Source of the DNA: Enterocloster bolteae
GTDB taxonomy: Bacteria > Bacillota > Clostridia > Lachnospirales > Lachnospiraceae
Assembly (NCBI GenBank): GCA_021772025.1
Contig: JAETNT010000032.1
Span: forward strand, 1 to 58,299
Length of the DNA stretch: 58,299 nucleotides
Direction of reading: 5' to 3'
Under the pieces are notes generated by a model. That model ran no database searches. It saw nothing but the letters and a program-made list of their open reading frames with translations, and was not told where the DNA came from. Positions 16,515-23,923 of this stretch are shown piece after piece. Both the position numbers and the translations under genes were made by a program. The number at the start of each line of letters is the position of its first letter. The stretch's first letter is position 1.

Positions 16515-17273
16515 TTATCTTCCCAGGTAACCGCCGTCTACGGTAATGATTGCACCATTCAGATAATCTGATGCCGGGGATGCTAAAAATACCACCGGGC
16601 CCTTCAAATCATCAGGAGTGCCCCATCTACCTGCTGGAATTCGTTTTAAAATCTCCTCATTACGATTTTCATCATTCATAATTGCCGTATTCATAACTGT
16701 TGCCATATACCCTGGCGCCAATGCATTAATATTAATGTTTTTCCCGGCCCACTCATTTGCAAACGCTTTTGTAATTTGGGCTACGCCGCCTTTACTGGCA
16801 GCATAAGCAGGAACAGTATAACCGCCAAAATAGCTCAGCATAGAAGCAATATTAATGATCTTTCCACCGCCGTTTTTCATAAAATGCTGGGCTGCCAGCT
16901 GACATAGCCGGAATACTGCTGTAAGATTAATATTGATTACAAAATCCCAGTCTTCCATTGGAAATTCTTCGCTTTTATGCCGTTTCTGAACCCCTGCCGC
17001 ATTTACAATAATATCCAGGCCATCCATCAGACAGACACTCTCGTAAAATGCTGATTCCAATGCCTGGCGGTCTCCCAAATCAGCAGTAATGCCATGGCAT
17101 TTAAATCCTCTGCCGGCAAACTCCTGAGCAACTGTCTGGGTTTTTGAAGAAATATCAATAATCGTAACTTCAACCCCATTTTCCATCAGCCCTTCTGCCA
17201 TTCCATACGCCAGTCCGGCCGCTGCTCCGGTAACAATTGCTTTTTTGCCGGAAATGTCAAATAATGTACTCAT
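16515..17273 (-). CDS. short-chain dehydrogenase/reductase, KduD-like
   Basis: 252 residues from ATG at 17273, where the SDR domain begins (MSTLFDISGKKAIVTG). Cofactor motif TGAAAGLAYG (15-24) replaces the usual TGxxxGIG; NAAG (91-94), Ser144, Tyr157 and Lys161 complete the classical active site. DISS at the end of strand 2 suggests NAD. The overall pattern resembles 2-deoxy-D-gluconate 3-dehydrogenase/KduD, which reduces or oxidises the C5/C3 keto group of keto-deoxy uronates. Placed directly after the KduI/IolB-like gene, it would complete a uronate isomerase-dehydrogenase pair. Confidence 0.85.
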   Translation of the reverse strand: MSTLFDISGKKAIVTGAAAGLAYGMAEGLMENGVEVTIIDISSKTQTVAQEFAGRGFKCHGITADLGDRQALESAFYESVCLMDGLDIIVNAAGVQKRHKSEEFPMEDWDFVININLTAVFRLCQLAAQHFMKNGGGKIINIASMLSYFGGYTVPAYAASKGGVAQITKAFANEWAGKNININALAPGYMATVMNTAIMNDENRNEEILKRIPAGRWGTPDDLKGPVVFLASPASDYLNGAIITVDGGYLGR

Positions 17274-17305
17274 TGCCCTTCTTCTCCTTTTTATATTTCT
17301 TGCTA

Positions 17306-18106
17306 TCAGGTATTTTGATATACCGGATCCAACACAGCTAAATCGTATCGCCTGCTGGAATGTGAGTGAGCTGCCAAAATCCAAAAGTAGGTGTTTTGAG
17401 TGCCTGGGGAAGCAACTGTGGGGTGATAGCCTAACGGCGCCAAAACCATGCTTCCGCTTCTTACTGTATGAGCTACGGCATCTTCCACTTCCCCGCTTTT
17501 TAAATAGCTTATGTGAAAGCCAAACCTTGGGGCATCCATATCAAAATAACAATAAACTTCCTCTAAATCCTTTTCGTGCTGATGGGGCGGCCAGCTTGTC
17601 CATGTCCCGTTTCCTCCCCAGGTTAACCCGCAGAGCAGACGCGAAGCCTCGACTTCCGGATTTACTGTGAAAAACACTTCTCTCTGTCCAACTCCAGCCC
17701 CGTGAATTTGATGAATTTCCCCTAATGGAAGATCCTTATCAAATTTCCGTAAAAATGCTTTTCCGTAGCCTTCGCAAACAGCTGCTCCAATATAAAAGAT
17801 GCAATCCTCCAATGCCTCTATCTCTACAACTGTTCTTCCGGGTATATAAAAGGAATCCAGCTTATTCAGCTCATCTTCAAATGCAGGCCAGGAAATCTTA
17901 GCTTTTCCCTTCAGCAATACCGGATTCATTTCCAATTCCCCGGATTCTAAAGTATAGCTGCTTTTTTTCTTCAGATTCAGGCGGTATACGTGGGCTACTT
18001 TGCAATCCTGGATCCCAGGCTGAATGCATTTATGAAGTCCTTCTTCTTCTGGTGAAATAATATCCCAGCCTTCCATACGTTTTTTATTTTCGACATTTCC
18101 AACCAT
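17306..18106 (-). CDS. KduI/IolB-like cupin isomerase
   Basis: 266 residues with ATG behind AAGGAG. Two cupin halves; the second carries the metal site PPHQHEKDLEEVY (His175, His177, Glu182) and GYHP (His228), as in 5-deoxy-glucuronate isomerase (IolB) and 5-keto-4-deoxyuronate isomerase (KduI). EEVYCYFDMD resembles KduI, while VLAPLGYHPTVASPG is closer to IolB, so the exact substrate is open. First gene of the operon iolB/kduI-like, SDR, dehydroquinase-like, TAXI receptor, hydroxyacid dehydrogenase; together they look like an isomerase-dehydrogenase route for a uronic or deoxy-sugar acid. Confidence 0.82.
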   Translation of the reverse strand: MVGNVENKKRMEGWDIISPEEEGLHKCIQPGIQDCKVAHVYRLNLKKKSSYTLESGELEMNPVLLKGKAKISWPAFEDELNKLDSFYIPGRTVVEIEALEDCIFYIGAAVCEGYGKAFLRKFDKDLPLGEIHQIHGAGVGQREVFFTVNPEVEASRLLCGLTWGGNGTWTSWPPHQHEKDLEEVYCYFDMDAPRFGFHISYLKSGEVEDAVAHTVRSGSMVLAPLGYHPTVASPGTQNTYFWILAAHSHSSRRYDLAVLDPVYQNT

Positions 18107-18178
18107 TGCTTTACTCCTTATCTCTATTCATTTTTAACAATAACTATTTCTGTTCTCTGCTTTTTTCCTGTTAAATTT

Positions 18179-18222
18179 ACTATACCATAAAAATTTAATT
18201 TATTCAATATAAAATTTTATTT
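18179..18222 (-). promoter_or_regulatory. promoter and flanking dyad of the KduI/IolB-like operon
   Basis: Minus strand TTGAAT (18202-18207), 17 bases, TATAGT (18179-18184), 73 bases before the ATG. The -35 box lies in one arm of an inverted repeat ATTCAATA (18202-18209)/TATTGAAT (near 18224-18231), a candidate regulator site unlike the AATCTA elements. Confidence 0.55.
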
Positions 18223-18305
18223 TTATTGAATTATATTTTCTTATTGTTTCATTGGATTTTTCAATTCCAATGCTTACTTTCTGTTAAGCCAAGCCTGATG
18301 AGGAT

Positions 18306-18352
18306 AAAAAGCAGCCGCCTTCATTTTCAAACCATGAAAGCAGCTGCTTTTT
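18306..18352 (-). terminator. Rho-independent terminator of the LarA-like operon
   Basis: AAAAAGCAGC (18306-18315) pairs with GCTGCTTTTT (18343-18352); inner TTCAT/ATGAA also pairs. Read on the minus strand it ends in TTTTT. It starts 8 bases after the stop codon at 18360. Confidence 0.75.
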
Positions 18353-18359
18353 CTATTCA

Positions 18360-19640
18360 TTATTCTCTTGTCTTCCAAAGCCCCAATGCCGGAGTTTTAA
18401 TTACATAAATCTCTTCTCCATCAGGCATGGTGTAATAGCCGTCAGGCAAGCTTTCCATATCATACCTGGCCGATGCCTCCCGATAGTCCATATGGCAATA
18501 GCCAATACCCTCTACTTCCTCTTTGGTAACTTTAGAGGTATCAGTGGCATAGGTGACCGTAAATCGCCCTTCTGTAGAACCATGCATAATATGAGCCGCC
18601 ACCATATCTGCGTTTGCAAATTTCCCGTCCTTCCAAAGTTTCAGAGCATAAGGAGTCCCGCGGTAGCCGTATTTGCGGATCAAGCCGTCCACCTCCTCAT
18701 TTTCTCCGAAGTGCAGCAAGCCCGGCGCCAGAACCAGCAGTTCGCCTCCGTCCTCAATAATCATTCTGGAACGGTAAACCGCTTTGTTTCCCACCCAGGT
18801 GGATGTGAACTCTTCCGGCTCCAGATAAGCCACCACCTTATGAACTCGTTTAGGCAGGTAGGTAATATTCCAGCGCTTTGCCAGTTGAGCTGCCTGCTCA
18901 AAGGGCCTGCGGGTAGCGCCTGTAAAAATACCGTGAATCTGCGCCTCGTGGTTTTCTTCTGTAGTCACGGTCAAAATATAGGCTAAGGGCACATCTTTCA
19001 GGAAGTTTTCTTCTGCGTAGTCAAACAGCAGCCGGACCGGGGTATCTGTTTCGCCCATGATATTCTCTAAATTATAGATAGCTCCTACCATATGGCTCTG
19101 GTTAATCATCTGGCGGCCTCCCAGGCCTACCAGAATATTTTTGCTGTAGTTAGCCATGCCCACAACCTCGTGGGGCACTACCTGCCCGACGGAAAGGATC
19201 AGATCAAAGCTTCCGTCCACCAGGCATTTATTTACTTCTGCGTCAATATCCAGGCTGCTGGTTCCGTCACTGATTGTTTCGATATAAGATGCCGGAATCG
19301 TACCGATTTTAACGGTATCGGTGCGCCAATTGTGATAAAGGTAGGCAGATCCCGGTATATCTCCGCCGATAAAGCTGATTTGCTCATCTCTTGTCATCAT
19401 GCGGTGGGTTCCCAGGGCAGGCATTATTTTTACTTCTGCCTCTGCTATCAGCTTCCGGTAGCAATATCCGGTAATCTTTCCCGCATATGAGTAACAGCGG
19501 GTAATATCCGGCGGAACCAAAAGTACCCTTTTGGCTCCTTTCACCTGTTCCAGGGTCTGATCTAAAACCCGGAATACCTCTTCATCGCTAATCACGCCCT
19601 CTAAAGACCTGGCGCTGTATTCTTCCATATGCTTTAACAT
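18360..19640 (-). CDS. LarA-like nickel-pincer racemase/epimerase family protein
   Basis: 426 residues, usual length for LarA homologues (DUF2088 N-terminal domain plus C-terminal domain). LLVPPDITRCYSYAGKIT (40-57), ALGTHRMMT (75-83) and VGQVVPHEVVGMANYSKNI (151-169) follow the family pattern; His79, His157 and Lys167 sit where LarA holds the nickel-pincer cofactor. Members racemise lactate, malate or epimerise sugar acids such as mannonate. No larB/larC/larE maturation genes are seen in the window. The neighbouring FAD dehydrogenase set suggests epimerisation of a 2-hydroxy acid before oxidation. Overlaps the DUF1667 gene by 7 bases. Confidence 0.82.
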   Translation of the reverse strand: MLKHMEEYSARSLEGVISDEEVFRVLDQTLEQVKGAKRVLLVPPDITRCYSYAGKITGYCYRKLIAEAEVKIMPALGTHRMMTRDEQISFIGGDIPGSAYLYHNWRTDTVKIGTIPASYIETISDGTSSLDIDAEVNKCLVDGSFDLILSVGQVVPHEVVGMANYSKNILVGLGGRQMINQSHMVGAIYNLENIMGETDTPVRLLFDYAEENFLKDVPLAYILTVTTEENHEAQIHGIFTGATRRPFEQAAQLAKRWNITYLPKRVHKVVAYLEPEEFTSTWVGNKAVYRSRMIIEDGGELLVLAPGLLHFGENEEVDGLIRKYGYRGTPYALKLWKDGKFANADMVAAHIMHGSTEGRFTVTYATDTSKVTKEEVEGIGYCHMDYREASARYDMESLPDGYYTMPDGEEIYVIKTPALGLWKTRE

Positions 19641-20002
19641 AAATCTCTCTCCACTGTTTTTGTCACGATTACATCGCTTTCATAGCCTAAAATCCCGGAA
19701 ATTACTACAGTTCCGGCTTTTACCGGGGCTTCCAGGCTTATTTTGCGGATTTCTTCCATCGCTTTTCCGATCTCTCCCTTGGGAATTGGGTTGGTAAGAC
19801 GCACGCTTGCCAAAGGCAGCTCACCGTTTTTTACCAGCACGGAGGTGGCGATGTTTCTCCTGGGATCTGTAAGCTCCTGTTCTACATAGGTTTCCCCCTT
19901 GGGGCAGATGTTTCCGGTTATAGAAAGGATTTTTCCGTTTTCTACGTCTGCCTGGATTTCACATCCGTTGGGGCAGATAATGCAGGTATATTCTCTCAAC
20001 AT
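19634..20002 (-). CDS. DUF1667 protein of the GlpA-type oxidoreductase set
   Basis: 122 residues. Four cysteines at the N terminus (CIICPNGCEI and NICPKG, residues 8, 11, 15 and 33) suggest a metal or iron-sulfur site. Proteins of this family accompany the anaerobic glycerol-3-phosphate dehydrogenase-like genes in clostridia, and the order here (dehydrogenase, FAD/NAD oxidoreductase, DUF1667) is the standard one. It probably belongs to the electron-transfer complex. Start overlaps the upstream gene by 7 bases and its end overlaps the LarA-like start. Confidence 0.82.
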   Translation of the reverse strand: MLREYTCIICPNGCEIQADVENGKILSITGNICPKGETYVEQELTDPRRNIATSVLVKNGELPLASVRLTNPIPKGEIGKAMEEIRKISLEAPVKAGTVVISGILGYESDVIVTKTVERDLC

Positions 20003-21231
20003 TCTACACTCACCTCCAGAGCATCCTTTGAAATTATCTTGTCTGCTTTTATAGCAATCTGGATCATTTCGGCAGGAAGGGCTTTTTTCATTTTCTTTGC
20101 TCCGATTTCCTTTCCGCCCTGCCGCACAACGATCCGGCAGTCTTTTATTAGTTTTCTTACGCGCATGGAAAGGGTAATATCCTGCTCCCCGCTGATTTTC
20201 TGAGGGATGGTATGGCCAATATTTCCATCCGTTACGATCTCTATCGAGCAGTCTGCCAAGGCTCTGTCTTGTATGTATTCTGCGGCGGAATCTGCCAGCT
20301 TCTCTGCTTCCATGGATACAAAGTCCACCAAATCGTGGACATGGAGCACATTTCCTGCCGCAAAAATGCCGTCTACACTGGTCTGGAAATGCTCGTCTAC
20401 CACTGCGCCTCTGGTTCGGTTATCCAGTGTTACTCCGGCATCAATGGACAGCTCATTTTCCGGAATCAGGCCTACGGACAGAATCAGAGTATCACATTGA
20501 TAATCCTTTTCTGTGCCGGGGATGGGTTTGAAGTGTTCATCTACCTGAGCCACCGTAACTCCCGTCAACCGGGAATCACCGTGAATCTCTGTTACAGTAT
20601 GGCTTAAATACAAGGGGATATTATAGTCATTTAAGCACTGCTCAATATTTCTGGGAAGTCCGCTGGGAATAGGCTGAATCTCAAACACAGCCTGCACATG
20701 AGCGCCCTCTAAAGTCAGGCGCCTGGCCATAATCATGCCAATGTCTCCGGAGCCCAGGATCACAACTTCCTTTGCAGGCATCCTGTTGTAAAGGTTCATA
20801 TAAGCCTGGGCGACTCCGGCAGTAAATACACCGGTGGGGCGCTCTCCCGGAATTCCCAATGCGCCTCTGGTCCGCTCTCTGCAGCCCATGGTTAGAATAA
20901 CCGCCTTAGCCTGATATTGCACCAGCCCTTCTCTGGATGCCGCCGTTACAATCTTGTCCTTTGTAATTTCTAAAACCGTGGTATTGGTCATATAGGGAAT
21001 CTCTTTCTCCACCACCTGATCGATAAACCGCTGTGCATATTCCGGGCCGCTTAAGGTAGTCTTAAAGCGGGTAAGTCCAAAGCCGTCATGGATACACTGG
21101 CGCAAAATCCCGCCCATATGCTTTTCCCGCTCCAATATCAAAATGTCACGAATTCCTTTTTTATATAATTCTACGGCAGCCGCCAGCCCAGCAGGGCCTC
21201 CGCCTATGATAATAACGTCCTTTTTCTCCAT
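19996..21231 (-). CDS. FAD/NAD(P)-dependent oxidoreductase of a GlpA-type complex
   Basis: 411 residues. N-terminal FAD-binding GGGPAGLAAAVELYKKG, internal pyridine-nucleotide site VILGSGDIGMIMARRLTLEGA, and the flavin-closing GIFAAGNVLHVHDLVDFVS. There is no CxxC disulfide of the thioredoxin reductase type. The protein corresponds to the NAD-linked partner found next to GlpA/LhgO-like dehydrogenases; it would pass electrons from the substrate-oxidising flavoprotein to NAD or another carrier. Starts 2 bases after its upstream neighbour stops, consistent with coupled synthesis. Confidence 0.85.
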   Translation of the reverse strand: MEKKDVIIIGGGPAGLAAAVELYKKGIRDILILEREKHMGGILRQCIHDGFGLTRFKTTLSGPEYAQRFIDQVVEKEIPYMTNTTVLEITKDKIVTAASREGLVQYQAKAVILTMGCRERTRGALGIPGERPTGVFTAGVAQAYMNLYNRMPAKEVVILGSGDIGMIMARRLTLEGAHVQAVFEIQPIPSGLPRNIEQCLNDYNIPLYLSHTVTEIHGDSRLTGVTVAQVDEHFKPIPGTEKDYQCDTLILSVGLIPENELSIDAGVTLDNRTRGAVVDEHFQTSVDGIFAAGNVLHVHDLVDFVSMEAEKLADSAAEYIQDRALADCSIEIVTDGNIGHTIPQKISGEQDITLSMRVRKLIKDCRIVVRQGGKEIGAKKMKKALPAEMIQIAIKADKIISKDALEVSVEC

Positions 21232-21233
21232 AA

Positions 21234-22694
21234 TCAGTTTTCCTCCCGCACCTTTTTAAAGATTACCTGGGATCCTTGACGGGCGTAAAGAACCTCGGTC
21301 TCCTTCTTTCCCAGCTCTTCTTCAATCATCTGTTCAATCCGCATCTGGCAGTAGCCCCCCTGGCAGCGCCCCATCATGGAACGGGTTCGGTACTTAATGC
21401 CTACCATGGTATTTACTCCCAGAGGGTTATGGATTGCCTGGAGGATTTCCGCCTTAGTGACCTTTTCACAGCGGCAGATTACCTCGCCGTAATCCGGATT
21501 TTCTTCAATCATGCGGGCCTGCTCTTCCTTAGACAGATGTTCAAACCGGACAATTCCTTTGCGTCTGGGATTAAAGTCAGGATTCTCTTTCAGCTCTTCC
21601 CGTTCTTTCATCAATCCTATGGCATAGCGTGCAATAGGCACTGCGGCAGTCAGTCCCGGCGACTCAATTCCCACCAAATTGATGGCATTGGGCGCCAGAT
21701 CATCTTTTATCTCTATCTTAAAGTCCTGAATCACCCCGTTATCATCCACCCACTTTGGCAGGATGCCGGAATAGTTGCGGATATAGTCTGCCTTATTAAT
21801 ATGAGGCCATAGTCTGGAAGCGCTCTCCGCCAAATAGTCTATATTTTTCTGAGAAACGCCATAATAGCCGAAATCATCCACCAGATCCGCATTGGGGCCA
21901 ATGGTTACGTTCCCGTCAATGGTGTTGGTTACGTGGATTCCCATATAGGTATTGCTGGGCACCGGATAAACCGGCATGGGAAGAAGCGGGCCTGTTCTCT
22001 TGTCCAAAATAATATAGTCTCCCTTGGAGCCGATAATCTTGTAGCCTTTAATTCCCAGCATATCCGAAATTTCTCCGCATCCTAAACCGGCGGCATTTAC
22101 CACCCATCGGGTATGGAATTCCCCCTGTACAGTAGTAATGTGATAGATCCCTTCTTCATCCCGGCGGATTGCAGTAACCTGGTTGTCAAAAAAGTATTCT
22201 GCCCCGTTTTGGCTGGCATTCTCTGCCAGGGCAATGGTATAGTGAAACGGCTCTAAAATGCCGCTGTTGGGAGAAAACATAGCGAATTTCCCTACTACTG
22301 CAGGCACAAGCTGGTGAAGCTTTTCTTCATCAATAATCTCCAATCCTTTCGAGCCGTTGATTTCCCCCTGCTTTAAGGTACGCTTTAAAGTTTCCATGTC
22401 TTCTTCCGTATTGCCTACCAGAACTTTACCGCAGCGCAGGAAGGGAAAATCCAATTCTTCTGCCAGCTGCCCCATCATCTGGTTTCCTTCTACACACAGT
22501 TTTGCCTTTAAAGATCCTTCATCATAGGCAAAGCCGCCGTGAACTACTGCGGAATTCCTGCCGCTGGTCTCATAGCAGACATCTAAATTTTTCTCCAGAA
22601 CACCGATCTTTAACTGGTATCTGGACAGTTCCCTGGCTATGGCGCTTCCTATCATACCACCGCCGATAATTAATACATCATATAATGGTTTCAT
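21234..22694 (-). CDS. GlpA/LhgO-like FAD-dependent dehydrogenase with [2Fe-2S] BFD domain
   Basis: 486 residues. FAD-binding IIGGGMIGSAIARELSRY at the N terminus and ETSGRNSAVVHGGFAYD, the loop typical of glycerol-3-phosphate and L-2-hydroxyglutarate oxidases of the DAO family. The C-terminal bacterioferritin-associated-ferredoxin-like domain has four cysteines (VICRCEK and GRCQGGYCQ) for a [2Fe-2S] cluster. Annotators usually call it anaerobic glycerol-3-phosphate dehydrogenase; the LarA-like and FCD-regulator context argues for another 2-hydroxy acid. First gene of the operon, expressed from the dyad-flanked promoter at 22735-22763. Confidence 0.85.
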   Translation of the reverse strand: MKPLYDVLIIGGGMIGSAIARELSRYQLKIGVLEKNLDVCYETSGRNSAVVHGGFAYDEGSLKAKLCVEGNQMMGQLAEELDFPFLRCGKVLVGNTEEDMETLKRTLKQGEINGSKGLEIIDEEKLHQLVPAVVGKFAMFSPNSGILEPFHYTIALAENASQNGAEYFFDNQVTAIRRDEEGIYHITTVQGEFHTRWVVNAAGLGCGEISDMLGIKGYKIIGSKGDYIILDKRTGPLLPMPVYPVPSNTYMGIHVTNTIDGNVTIGPNADLVDDFGYYGVSQKNIDYLAESASRLWPHINKADYIRNYSGILPKWVDDNGVIQDFKIEIKDDLAPNAINLVGIESPGLTAAVPIARYAIGLMKEREELKENPDFNPRRKGIVRFEHLSKEEQARMIEENPDYGEVICRCEKVTKAEILQAIHNPLGVNTMVGIKYRTRSMMGRCQGGYCQMRIEQMIEEELGKKETEVLYARQGSQVIFKKVREEN

Positions 22695-22711
22695 CTGCCC
22701 TACACCTCCAT

Positions 22712-22790
22712 ATTCATCCTATAAATATACTCTATTTTTACCATTTCCTCGACAAAATGTCAATATTTTTCTCATATTTATAGGATGAAT
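22712..22790 (-). promoter_or_regulatory. promoter flanked by a perfect 17-base inverted repeat
   Basis: Minus strand TTGACA (22758-22763), 17 bases, TAAAAA (22735-22740). The arms ATTCATCCTATAAATAT (22712-22728) and its exact complement (22774-22790) lie just downstream of -10 and just upstream of -35. This looks like a paired operator, most simply for the GntR regulator at 22909-23598. Confidence 0.7.
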
Positions 22791-22849
22791 TTTAAAGTAT
22801 TTTTGCCACTGTCAATGCTTTTTGTTTTGTAGAATCCAATTTTCTACAA

Positions 22850-22884
22850 AGTAAAAACAGCCATGCAAATCTGCATAGCCGTTT
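22850..22884 (-). terminator. Rho-independent terminator of the second gntR gene
   Basis: AACGGCTATGC and GCATGGCTGTT pair on the minus strand (22873-22883 with 22856-22866, two G-U pairs) around AGATTT, followed by TTTAC. It lies 25 bases after the stop. Confidence 0.7.
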
Positions 22885-22908
22885 ATCTGTACTTAATTTT
22901 ACATTTTC

Positions 22909-23598
22909 CTATTCTTTCTGTTCTTCCAAGTACCGGTTTTCATTGTACAGCAGGTGAAAATACATAGCCTGCTGGGCTTCCACTGCCTGTCCGGCCCGAA
23001 TGGCATTAAAAATTGCCCTGTGGGAGATTCGCGTCTGCTCATATTCCACAGACTTTACCTCGCTGGCAAACACCGCAATCCCTTTTCCGATAACCGGAAC
23101 CAGATTGGACATAACGCTGTTGTGGCTGCATTTTGCAATCTGCTGATGGAATTCAATGTCTTTATCGGAATAATCCTGATGCTTTTCTATGAGAGCTTCT
23201 ATTTCCAAAAGAATCTCTTCCAGCTTTTCGACGTCCTCAGCCGCAGCATTTTGGGCAGCCAAAGCCGCAATAGGAGGTTCCAGCATTACCCTGACCTGGA
23301 TCAGATCCCGATTCAGCTTTTTTCGATCCTCAACCATGGAAAATCCAAAAGGATCATCCGCTACTCCCTGCTTCTCAGAAATGAACGTTCCAGCCCCCTG
23401 GCGTATTGTCACAATATTCCGGGATACTAAAAGCCGCAGCGCCTCCCGGACTGTATTTCGTCCCACCCCCAGGCGCTCAGAAAGCTCTGCCTCTGTAGGA
23501 AGTTTATCTCCCGGGCCATAACTGCCCTGCCGTATCAGAACAATCAGCTCTTCTGCCGCCTGCTCTGCTAATGTTTTATGTTCTCCTTGTTTTTCCAT
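22909..23598 (-). CDS. GntR family regulator, FadR/FCD type
   Basis: 229 residues, ATG behind GGAGAGG. Winged helix at 10-75 with LPTEAELSERLGVGRNTVREALRLL and IRQGAGTFI; FCD domain after residue 90 with KDIEFHQQIAKCSHN supplying the Asp/His metal ligands and SHRAIFNAIRAG and MYFHLLYN the remaining His. It lies upstream of the GlpA-type/LarA-like operon with its own terminator between, so it is a separate transcript. The likely operator is the 17-base dyad at that operon's promoter. Its own mRNA starts with an unusual terminator-like hairpin. Confidence 0.88.
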   Translation of the reverse strand: MEKQGEHKTLAEQAAEELIVLIRQGSYGPGDKLPTEAELSERLGVGRNTVREALRLLVSRNIVTIRQGAGTFISEKQGVADDPFGFSMVEDRKKLNRDLIQVRVMLEPPIAALAAQNAAAEDVEKLEEILLEIEALIEKHQDYSDKDIEFHQQIAKCSHNSVMSNLVPVIGKGIAVFASEVKSVEYEQTRISHRAIFNAIRAGQAVEAQQAMYFHLLYNENRYLEEQKE

Positions 23599-23689
23599 TA
23601 TCCTCTCCGCTTTTCACGTTGGGAAACTTTGCTCCAAATGATCCCCTGCATTAATAAAAAAAGTCCTGTTTTTGTTTATTTTTATTATG

Positions 23690-23768
23690 GAAAAAGTCCT
23701 CCGCCTTACGGCGAAGGACTAAACTTTCTTTGTGCTTCTATTCTAGCAAGCGCAAGAAGGAAAGTCAA
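23690..23768 (-). promoter_or_regulatory. gntR promoter followed by an immediate leader terminator
   Basis: Minus-strand promoter TTGACT (23763-23768), 17 bases, TAGAAT (23740-23745); predicted start near 23732. The leader at once forms AGTCCTTCGCC-GTAA-GGCGGAGGACT (23695-23720) followed by TTTTT, so most transcripts would end after some 40 bases. A second AGGACTTTTTTT copy lies at 23655-23667 and could compete for AGTCCT. Attenuator or small RNA; no known class recognised. The remainder of 23599-23923 shows nothing else except the MATE promoter. Confidence 0.55.
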
Positions 23769-23873
23769 TAGAACTCTCTCTTAAAATTTTATGTTGGTGC
23801 GGCAACTCCCTGAGCCATAAATAACCGTTGTGTTTCTGCGCTTGCTTACATGCCTGACTGCCCAGCAAAAGTA

Positions 23874-23902
23874 TTGCGCCGCCTTAACGGGAATGGTATA
23901 AT
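23874..23902 (+). promoter_or_regulatory. sigma-A promoter of the MATE gene
   Basis: TTGCGC (23874-23879), 17-base spacer, TATAAT (23897-23902), 21 bases before the ATG; GAGGTG serves as ribosome binding site. Confidence 0.7.
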
Positions 23903-23923
23903 CAAAAATCGAGGTGATTTTAC

